64,000 bases of DNA from Mycobacterium sp. 1100029.7 (lineage in GTDB: Bacteria; Actinomycetota; Actinomycetes; Mycobacteriales; Mycobacteriaceae). The notes below the pieces were generated by a model, which did not search any database, had not been told where the DNA came from, and was given only the letters and a program-made list of their open reading frames with translations. The translations under genes and the position numbers were made by a program. The DNA lies in contig NZ_LZSC01000038.1 of the NCBI RefSeq assembly GCF_001665235.1, forward strand, positions 186,001-250,000, in the 5' to 3' direction. Positions within the stretch are counted from its first letter, which is position 1. Each line of letters opens with the position of its first letter. Below, one piece after another: positions 57,861-64,000 of this stretch.

Positions 57861-58622
57861 ATGAAGACGCCGTTACGAGGCGTGGGCCCGCCTGGCGACA
57901 ATGAGGTCTTTGGTCTGATCATGGGTGACAACCACCGCTACGCGATGTGGGACGCCGCATACGTGCTGGGGTCGCTGTCGTCGGTCGACCGCCGCGAATT
58001 CGAGGGCCACATGGCCCAGTGCCCGGCATGCCGGCAGGCCGTCGCCGAGCTCAGCGGAGTACCGGCCCTGCTCTCGCAGCTCGACCGTGACGAAGTGGCC
58101 GCCATCGGCCAGTCCGGGGATGACACCGCGGTGCCCTCGGAGCCCTCGCCCGAATTGTTGCCGTCGTTGCTGGCGAAGATGGCCTGGCGCCGCCGCCGTA
58201 CCCGCATGATCACCTGGGTGGCTTCCGCCGCCGCGGCTGCTGTGCTGGCGGTCGGGGTGTTCGTCGGCATCCAGGGACATTCCCCGTCTTCGACGCCCAC
58301 CCAGCCCGTGGTCGCGTCCTCGGAGATGGCACAGGTGGGTACCAACCTGCTGACGTCGACGGTGCAGCTGTCCAGTCAGCACTGGGGGACATCGATCAAC
58401 TTGAAGTGTGTCTGCCTGGCCCCGCCGTACGCGCACCATGACACGCTGGCGATGGTTGTGGTCGGTCGCGACGGCAGCCAGACGCGGCTGGCAACCTGGG
58501 TGGCCGAACCGGGCCATACCGCGACGCCCGCCGCGAGCATTTCGACGCCACTGGAGCAAATCGCTGCCGTGCAAGTGGTTGCGGCCGACAGTGGCCAGGT
58601 TCTGCTGCAGCGCTCGCTGTAA
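57861..58622 (+). CDS. rslA: RslA, zinc-binding anti-sigma factor of SigL
   Basis: About 253 residues. The N-terminal ZAS domain has the HxxxCxxC motif (HMAQCPAC, around residues 49-56), which binds zinc and releases the sigma factor on oxidation. A membrane helix (TWVASAAAAAVLAVGVFVGI) follows at roughly residues 118-137, and the rest is extracytoplasmic. I chose ATG 57861: AGGAG lies nine bases ahead of it but directly touches the in-frame ATG 57852. The SigL promoter-like element of the next operon begins 12 bp after its stop. Confidence 0.92.
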   Translation: MKTPLRGVGPPGDNEVFGLIMGDNHRYAMWDAAYVLGSLSSVDRREFEGHMAQCPACRQAVAELSGVPALLSQLDRDEVAAIGQSGDDTAVPSEPSPELLPSLLAKMAWRRRRTRMITWVASAAAAAVLAVGVFVGIQGHSPSSTPTQPVVASSEMAQVGTNLLTSTVQLSSQHWGTSINLKCVCLAPPYAHHDTLAMVVVGRDGSQTRLATWVAEPGHTATPAASISTPLEQIAAVQVVAADSGQVLLQRSL

Positions 58623-58634
58623 ATCTCACCAGGT

Positions 58635-58662
58635 GAACCGGCGGCTTACCTGACTCGTGCTC
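58635..58662 (+). promoter_or_regulatory. SigL-type promoter in front of the ThDP/SRPBCC/KASIII/aminotransferase operon
   Basis: TGAACC (58635-58640), exactly 16 bp, CGTGCT (58657-58662). It fits the SigL consensus and matches the spacing of the element upstream of sigL itself. It lies 34 bp before the ATG at 58697, giving a short leader with AGGTGA at 58687-58692. Its use by SigL is inferred from sequence. Confidence 0.68.
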
Positions 58663-58696
58663 TAGGCATCGTTCTCAATCGAACTTAGGTGAGCAG

Positions 58697-60445
58697 ATGC
58701 CTTCGAAATACCGGGTTGTCGACCACATCGTCGAATGCCTCGCGTCGATCGGCGTGGACCATATCTTCGGAGTCGACGGCGCCAACATCGAAGACCTGTA
58801 CGACGCCGCACACTTTCGGACCGATATCACCGCGATACTGGCCAAGCACGAATTCTCCGCGGCCACCATGGCCGACGGCTACAGCCGCAGCGGAGCAGGG
58901 CTGGGTGTCGTCGCGGCGACCTCGGGCGGCGGTGCACTGAATCTTGTAGCGGGACTTGGCGAATCGTTCACCAGTCGGGTGCCGGTGTTGGCTTTGGTCG
59001 GCCAGACCCCGGTGGCCCTGGACGGCCGTGGCAGCTTTCAAGACACCAGCGGGAGCAACGGCTCACTCGACGTCGAGGCGGTGTTCGCCGCGGTTTCGGT
59101 CCATTGCGAGCGGGTGCTGCGCCCGGCCGAGATTAGTTCGGCATTGGCCCGGGCTATCGCCGCGACCCGCACCGGCGGACCCGCAGTGCTGTTGCTGCCC
59201 AAGGACATTCAGCAGGCCTTCGTCTACGCCGACGGACGCAACGTGGCACCTAGCATCGACCCGAGGCCGATCGGGAACCCCCATCCGATTGTCCCGTTGC
59301 TGCGCAACGCCACCGGGCCGATCACCATCATCGCGGGCGAGCAAGTGGCTCGCGACGATGCCCGTGCCGAGCTCGAACAGTTGCGTGCGGTGCTGCGAGC
59401 CCGGGTGGCCACCGTCCCCGACGCCAAAGACTGTTCGGGTACACCAGGATTCGGTAGTTCCTCCGCGCTGGGGGTGACCGGTGTGATGGGCCACCCGGCG
59501 GTGGTCGAAGCCGTTGCCGCCAGCGCGGTGTGCCTGGTGGTCGGCACCCGGTTGCCGGTCACGGCCCGGGCGGGCCTCGACGACGTGCTGGCAACGGTGC
59601 GCACCGCCTCAATCGGTTCCGCGCGACCCCATGTGCGGTGCGCGCACGTGCACACCGACGACCTGCGCGCCTCGCTGCGCATGCTGACTCAAGCGCTGTC
59701 CGGGCGTGGACGTCCCACGGGTGCAACGGTTCCCGTCGTTGTGCAGCGCTCGGAGCTGACGCCTCCGTCGTGCGCAGGTGCCGGAGTGCGCTACCGCGAC
59801 GCCATGGCGGTGCTCGAAAGCGTCCTACCCGACGGGACCGACATCGTGGTCGACGCCGGCAACACCGGCGCGTCGGCGGTGCATTACCTGTCGGCGCGCC
59901 GCGGCGGCAGATTCGCGGTTGCCCTCGGTATGGGCGGCATGGGATACAGCTTCGGTGCCGGCATCGGTATGGCACTGGGGCGCAACAACAGTGGCCGCCC
60001 GCAGGGCCGGACGGTGGTGATTGCCGGTGACGGAGCATTTTTCATGCACGGCATGGAAGTCCACACCGCGGTGCAGTACCGGCTGCCGGTGACCTTCGTG
60101 TTGTTCAACAACAACGCACATGCCATGTGCGTCACCCGGGAGCAACTGTTCTACGACAACCTCTACAGCTACAACCGATTTCGGCCCAGTCGGCTCGGAG
60201 CCGGGCTGGCGGCCATGTTCCCCGGCCTGACGTCGTTGGACGTCACCGACCGAGACGGGTTCGCCGCGGCCCTGGGGACGGCACTCGGCATCGACGGTCC
60301 GGCGGTGATCAGCGTCGAGTGCGCCGCCGATGAGATTCCGCCGTTTGCGCCTTTCCTCACGACGGGCAAGACCGAACCCATTGCTCTCGAAGAGATTCCG
60401 ACGGTTAAGGAGAAGTGTTCCGATGTCGCTGCCAGCACTTGTTGA
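58697..60445 (+). CDS. Thiamine diphosphate-dependent enzyme (decarboxylase/synthase type)
   Basis: 582 residues with the three-domain layout of acetolactate synthase-like ThDP enzymes. Glu52 in AKHEFSA is the cofactor-activating Glu. The ThDP-Mg motif is GDG (444-446) with NNN at 471-473. A central FAD or nucleotide-like domain lies between. These enzymes decarboxylate a 2-keto acid and often join the carbanion to an aldehyde or acyl group. It is not a standard IlvB: the C-terminal part is divergent. First gene of a four-gene operon behind a SigL-type promoter. It overlaps the next gene by 23 bases. Confidence 0.85.
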   Translation: MPSKYRVVDHIVECLASIGVDHIFGVDGANIEDLYDAAHFRTDITAILAKHEFSAATMADGYSRSGAGLGVVAATSGGGALNLVAGLGESFTSRVPVLALVGQTPVALDGRGSFQDTSGSNGSLDVEAVFAAVSVHCERVLRPAEISSALARAIAATRTGGPAVLLLPKDIQQAFVYADGRNVAPSIDPRPIGNPHPIVPLLRNATGPITIIAGEQVARDDARAELEQLRAVLRARVATVPDAKDCSGTPGFGSSSALGVTGVMGHPAVVEAVAASAVCLVVGTRLPVTARAGLDDVLATVRTASIGSARPHVRCAHVHTDDLRASLRMLTQALSGRGRPTGATVPVVVQRSELTPPSCAGAGVRYRDAMAVLESVLPDGTDIVVDAGNTGASAVHYLSARRGGRFAVALGMGGMGYSFGAGIGMALGRNNSGRPQGRTVVIAGDGAFFMHGMEVHTAVQYRLPVTFVLFNNNAHAMCVTREQLFYDNLYSYNRFRPSRLGAGLAAMFPGLTSLDVTDRDGFAAALGTALGIDGPAVISVECAADEIPPFAPFLTTGKTEPIALEEIPTVKEKCSDVAASTC

Positions 60446-61070
60446 TATTCCCGACGTCATCGACGGGGTCACTCGCATCGAAACCGTCCCCCGGGAGCAG
60501 GCCACTCCGATCATCATGGACATGATGCGGTCGGTGTACCCGCACGATCAGGTCTTTGGGCAGTACTGCACGGTCAACGATTACGTCGACTGCCCGCCCG
60601 ACCAGCTCTACGAGTACCTGTCCGACACCCGCAGCCTCGAGGAGTGGACCTACAGCCTGCGCGGGTTCACCCCGACCGAGGATTCCGGCCTGTGGCTGGC
60701 CTACGACCGACTCGGCTCGGAGACCGAAATCTATACGCGCACCGTCGCCAACCCGCAGGCGCGCACCGTCGACTACCACTGCGCCTGGGATCAGGGCAAG
60801 CACCTGTGGATGATCTACCTGATGCGCGTCGTCGACGCCGCGGTGGTGCTCGACAGGCCGGGTTCTGTTGTGCTGTGGACCAATTGCCACCACCCGTTCT
60901 ACGACCACAACCCGTATCCGGAGACCGCGCCGGCGCAGCGTCCGGTGTGGGTCGGCGACTTCTGGGACATGTTTGGGGCTGGACACCTTCTGGAGTTGAA
61001 GAACCTCAAGGCGATCGCCGAGTACCGGCACCGCAATGGCCTCCCCATCACCCCCGACTGGATGAGATGA
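60423..61070 (+). CDS. SRPBCC (START/Bet v1-like) protein
   Basis: 215 residues. The YVDCPPDQLYEYLSDTRSLEEW segment, an N-terminal strand with a helix for a Bet v1-type fold, is typical of polyketide cyclases and aromatase-type SRPBCC proteins; the rest has many Trp and His residues (CHHPFYDHNPYPE). Such proteins bind or cyclise hydrophobic intermediates. The ATG at 60423 lies inside the end of the ThDP gene and aligns with a GGAGA upstream. Its catalytic role, if any, is unknown. Confidence 0.75.
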   Translation: MSLPALVDIPDVIDGVTRIETVPREQATPIIMDMMRSVYPHDQVFGQYCTVNDYVDCPPDQLYEYLSDTRSLEEWTYSLRGFTPTEDSGLWLAYDRLGSETEIYTRTVANPQARTVDYHCAWDQGKHLWMIYLMRVVDAAVVLDRPGSVVLWTNCHHPFYDHNPYPETAPAQRPVWVGDFWDMFGAGHLLELKNLKAIAEYRHRNGLPITPDWMR

Positions 61071-61077
61071 GCAGCCC

Positions 61078-62097
61078 ATGGGTACACCAAGCGTCAGTCT
61101 GATCGACGTCTCCACCTACCTGCCCGGCGAGCCGATCGCCGCCGAGTATTACGCGCAGTTCGCCGAATCCGACGAGCTTCGGGACAACGTCATGTTCCGG
61201 GCGCCGAGATTCCGTCATCACGTCGGGCCCGACGAGAGCGCGACCGACATGATCGAACGTGCGGTACAGGGCCTGATCGAACGGCACGGTCACGATGTCG
61301 TCGAGGGCGCCGACATACTGATCACCCACACTCAGGCACCCGACGTTCCGTTCTACGGCGCAGGGGGTGGCGTCGCGCATCGGCTGGGCATGCGGCCATC
61401 CTGGGTTCTCGACCTGAACAACGGTGGCTGTGCGGCATTCGTGTTGGCGCTCAACGTGGCTCGCAAACTGCTGTCGTCGGGTGAAGGGCGCATCGCGCTG
61501 ATCGCCGTCGCGCAGAACGCGGCCGGGCAGGTGTTCGACCAGCCCGGGGTGCGGCGTAAGGCGCAGTCGGCCGTGCCGGGAGACGGCGCGGCGGTCGGCC
61601 TGGTCACGGTCGGCGACCAGTCGCCGATTCTGGACATCGAGTGCCGCACCTACGGGGAGTACCACGGCGAGATGACGCTGGCGCCTGATCCGCCTCGCAA
61701 GTGGTGGGAGCCGGGAAGCGGCGAGCTGTGCATCGGCTTCACCGAGAGCAAGATCACCAAGGTGCTGGCCCGCGGCAACCGGCAGGTTCCCGAGGTGGCG
61801 TACGCGGTCTGCGATCGAATCGGATTGCCGGCCAAGGACATCGATGTGTTGGTCACCAACCAGCCGAACAGGGCTTTCCTGCGCAACTGGCGCGACGCCC
61901 TCGAGTTGCCGCCCGAACGTCACCGCGACACCTTCGACGAATGCGGCAACCTGTTCGGCGCCGGCATCCCGATCAATCTGGATCGCGCGATCTCCGACGG
62001 TCAGCTCGAGTCCGGTGACGTGGTGTTGATGGCCGGCTTCGCCCATGCCGGTGATTTCGCCGGAGCGGCAGCGGTGCGCTGGGGCGGCCGGCCATGA
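61078..62097 (+). CDS. KASIII-like 3-oxoacyl-ACP synthase III family enzyme lacking the catalytic His
   Basis: 339 residues with a thiolase fold. The nucleophile is Cys118 in NNGGCAAFVLAL. The motif that holds the catalytic His in FabH (HQAN) is here NQPN at 261-264, so His is replaced by Asn. The second Asn is present at 291 in CGNLFGAGIP. Loss of the His argues against ordinary decarboxylative condensation; acyl transfer or a head-to-head coupling is more likely. It starts 7 bp after the SRPBCC gene. The stop overlaps the aminotransferase start as ATGA. Confidence 0.83.
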   Translation: MGTPSVSLIDVSTYLPGEPIAAEYYAQFAESDELRDNVMFRAPRFRHHVGPDESATDMIERAVQGLIERHGHDVVEGADILITHTQAPDVPFYGAGGGVAHRLGMRPSWVLDLNNGGCAAFVLALNVARKLLSSGEGRIALIAVAQNAAGQVFDQPGVRRKAQSAVPGDGAAVGLVTVGDQSPILDIECRTYGEYHGEMTLAPDPPRKWWEPGSGELCIGFTESKITKVLARGNRQVPEVAYAVCDRIGLPAKDIDVLVTNQPNRAFLRNWRDALELPPERHRDTFDECGNLFGAGIPINLDRAISDGQLESGDVVLMAGFAHAGDFAGAAAVRWGGRP

Positions 62098-63122
62098 CTC
62101 ACTCGGTTCTGGGGCCGGTGGACGCCGAGGTCGTGAACGTTCCGGATGCGGTCGACCCGCTTGCGTTGTCGCTCAACGAGAATCCCTTTCCGCCGCTGCC
62201 CGCGGTGCGTTCGGTGCTGGTCAGGTCCATCGACGCGGCCAACCGGTATCCGGAGTTCCTTCCGGAACGGTTGCGCACCCTGATAGCCGGTCGGCTGGGC
62301 GCGTCCGTGGATCAGGTCGTGCTGGGAGCGGGCGCCACCGGTGTGGTGCTGCAGACGCTGCAGGCGTTGACCGTCCCCGGCGACACCATGGTGTTCTCGA
62401 CGCCTACCTTCGACGGTTACCCGATCATCGCGCAGATGGCGCGGCTGAAGGTGGTGACGGTGCCGCTCGACAAGGGCGGCCACAACGACTTCGACAGGCT
62501 GGCCGCGGCGGCCGCGACCGCGCGGGTGCTGGTGGTGTGTCGGCCGCACAACCCGACCGGCACCCTGGAGCCGGTGACACACCTGCTGCGGCTGCTCCGG
62601 CGGGTTCCCACCGACACCGTGGTGCTGCTCGACGAGGCGTACATCGAATTCGCCGCGCCCGAGCATGGGATCGACATCGCGGCACTAGTGCGGCGGTTCC
62701 CCAACGTGGTGGTGGTGCGGACGTTCTCCAAGGCGTACGGGTTGGCCGGGCTGCGCATCGGCTATGGGATGGCGGCACCGGAGCTGGCCCAGACGATGTG
62801 GTCTCAGCAGCTGCCCTTCGGCATCGCGCTGACCAGCCTGCCCGCCGTCGTCGCCTCCTACAATGCCGAAGACGAACTGCAGCAACGGATCCGGCTGATC
62901 ACCTGTGAACGGCGCTATCTGCGGATGCGGCTGTCAGCGCTGGGCATCTACACCACCGATGCGCACGCGAATTTCGTGTACCTGCCCGGAAAACATCGCC
63001 AGTGGCATGAGGTGTTCACCGATAGTGGGCTACGGGTGCGCTGCTATCCCGACGGTGGTGCCCGAATCACGGTGGGAAGCCGCGACTCCACGCAGGCGGT
63101 GCTGGCCGCGGTGGGCAAGTAA
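62094..63122 (+). CDS. PLP-dependent aminotransferase, HisC-like
   Basis: 342 residues, fold type I. Lys213 in TFSKAYGLAGLRIGY is the PLP lysine. Other PLP contacts are SLNENPFPP, LGAGATGVVLQTL, PHNPTGTLEP and LDEAYIEF. The family makes histidinol phosphate in histidine synthesis, but position in this operon suggests transamination of a keto intermediate made by the ThDP or KASIII-like enzyme. It overlaps the KASIII-like gene by four bases and ends the operon. Confidence 0.85.
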   Translation: MTHSVLGPVDAEVVNVPDAVDPLALSLNENPFPPLPAVRSVLVRSIDAANRYPEFLPERLRTLIAGRLGASVDQVVLGAGATGVVLQTLQALTVPGDTMVFSTPTFDGYPIIAQMARLKVVTVPLDKGGHNDFDRLAAAAATARVLVVCRPHNPTGTLEPVTHLLRLLRRVPTDTVVLLDEAYIEFAAPEHGIDIAALVRRFPNVVVVRTFSKAYGLAGLRIGYGMAAPELAQTMWSQQLPFGIALTSLPAVVASYNAEDELQQRIRLITCERRYLRMRLSALGIYTTDAHANFVYLPGKHRQWHEVFTDSGLRVRCYPDGGARITVGSRDSTQAVLAAVGK

Positions 63123-63180
63123 TCAGCCGCTGATTCGGGCCGGTTGCCCCGGATTCGCCGCCAGTGCGGTATGAAAAGGC

Positions 63181-63681
63181 GTGGCTGTCGACAAGAAGCG
63201 CGACCCGATCGCCGCGGCACGGACGAACTGGGAGCGTGCGGGCTGGGGGGATGTCTCGCAAGGCATGGTCGCGGTGACCTCGGTGATGCGCGCGCATCAA
63301 ATCCTGCTGGGCCGGGTGGAGACCGCGTTGCGCCCCTACGACCTGAGCTTCTCGCGCTACGAGTTGCTGCGGTTGCTGGCGTTCAGCCGCACCGGCGCGC
63401 TGCCCATCACCAAGGCGTCTGACCGGCTGCAGGTGCACGTCACCAGCGTCACCCACGCGATCCGCCGGCTGGAGGCCGACGGGCTGGTGCAGCGGGTGCC
63501 GCACCCCACCGACGGCCGTACCACGCTGGTGCAGATCACCGATCTCGGCCGGTCCACGGTGGAGGACGCCACCGTCACGCTCAACGAGCAGGTGTTCGCA
63601 GACATCGGAATGGATGTGGACGAGTCGCAGGCGCTGGTGGAGTCGATCGAGACGTTGCGCCGCAACGCCGGAGACTTCTGA
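63181..63681 (+). CDS. MarR-family transcriptional regulator
   Basis: 166 residues. A winged helix-turn-helix of the MarR type: the LSFSRYELLRLLAFSRTG opening, KASDRLQVHVTSVTHAIRRLEADGLV recognition region and PHPTDGRTTLVQITDLGR wing. It corresponds by position to Rv0737. The start is GTG 63181, 58 bp after the aminotransferase stop. Whether it controls the preceding operon or genes outside the window cannot be told. Confidence 0.88.
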   Translation: MAVDKKRDPIAAARTNWERAGWGDVSQGMVAVTSVMRAHQILLGRVETALRPYDLSFSRYELLRLLAFSRTGALPITKASDRLQVHVTSVTHAIRRLEADGLVQRVPHPTDGRTTLVQITDLGRSTVEDATVTLNEQVFADIGMDVDESQALVESIETLRRNAGDF

Positions 63682-63696
63682 GTCGACGTTCGGGCG

Positions 63697-64000
63697 TTAC
63701 CGAGGCGCGCGCAGCGCCTCGATCACGGCGCTGAAGTCTTTGTCGGCATGGGAGGCATCGGACCTGATGAACTCAGCGTAGATTTCGGCGGCGTGGCGGC
63801 CCAGCGGCGCAGCCGAACCCGTCGACGACACGGCATCCATCGCCAGCCCCAGGTCCTTGTTCATCAGCGCGGTGGCGAACCCGGGCTTGAAGTCGTTGTT
63901 GGCCGGCGAGGTCGGAACCGGGCCCGGCACAGGGCAATTGGTGTGCACCGCCCAGCAGTTACCGGTCGCGCCGGTGATCACGTCGAACAACGACTGTGCC
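63697..64000 (-). CDS. mmsB: 3-hydroxyisobutyrate dehydrogenase, C-terminal part (cut by window edge)
   Basis: The frame is open to the right edge and ends at 63697. It contains the C-terminal helical domain: AQSLFDVITGATGNCWAVHT, then a CPVPGPVPTSPANNDFKPGF region and MNKDLGLAMDA. In valine breakdown MmsB oxidises 3-hydroxyisobutyrate to methylmalonate semialdehyde with NAD. The NAD-binding domain and start lie outside the window. It is convergent with the MarR gene. Confidence 0.88.
   Translation of the reverse strand, partial: AQSLFDVITGATGNCWAVHTNCPVPGPVPTSPANNDFKPGFATALMNKDLGLAMDAVSSTGSAAPLGRHAAEIYAEFIRSDASHADKDFSAVIEALRAPR

Overview
The window is high-GC DNA from a mycobacterium, most likely a slow grower. 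The evidence is a complete mycofactocin cluster next to the S10 and spc ribosomal operons, DUF2332, LpqN-like, SigL/RslA and PPM-type methyltransferase families, F420-type oxidoreductases, and a gene order that matches the Rv0690c-Rv0737 stretch of M. tuberculosis as I remember it. It is not M. tuberculosis itself: several blocks of extra genes interrupt that order. I cannot name the species from sequence alone.

Layout. (1) 1-7.5 kb: the end of a DUF2332 gene, then mftR, mftA, mftB, mftC, mftD, mftE, mftF and mftG, which make and use the peptide-derived redox cofactor mycofactocin. (2) 7.5-11.1 kb: an MFS drug exporter and a divergent TetR regulator with twin operators, then a cytochrome P450. 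(3) 11.1-17.0 kb: the S10 operon rpsJ to rpsQ, closed by a clear terminator. (4) 17.1-26.1 kb: a sulfatase block with arylsulfatase, lipoprotein, three DUF4436 membrane paralogues, an orphan PstS, the formylglycine-generating enzyme that would activate the sulfatase, and a small exported protein. (5) 26.2-30.7 kb: the spc operon rplN to rplO. (6) 30.7-35.1 kb: TetR, alpha/beta hydrolase, LLM oxidoreductase, sppA. (7) 35.1-54.3 kb: an accessory zone with a low-GC membrane protein flanked by a duplicated sppA tail, seven PPM-type methyltransferases in two clusters, a 3 x 55 bp MIRU-like tandem repeat, a Baeyer-Villiger monooxygenase/methyltransferase/GMC oxidoreductase set, and a sugar or sugar-acid catabolic operon (serA2, fucA, metallo-beta-lactamase, DapB-like) facing xylB and a GNAT gene. 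(8) 54.5-58.6 kb: secY, adk, mapA, sigL, rslA. (9) 58.6-63.1 kb: a four-gene operon (ThDP enzyme, SRPBCC protein, KASIII-like enzyme, PLP aminotransferase), then a MarR regulator and the edge of mmsB.

The strongest candidate for an undescribed system is block 9. The four genes overlap or nearly touch, form a plausible small-molecule assembly line, sit directly after the sigL-rslA pair, and are preceded by TGAACC-N16-CGTGCT. This resembles the SigL promoter consensus and the CGAACC-N16-CGTGTC element in front of sigL. I infer that the redox-responsive SigL/RslA switch controls an uncharacterised metabolite. The KASIII-like enzyme also lacks the usual catalytic histidine.
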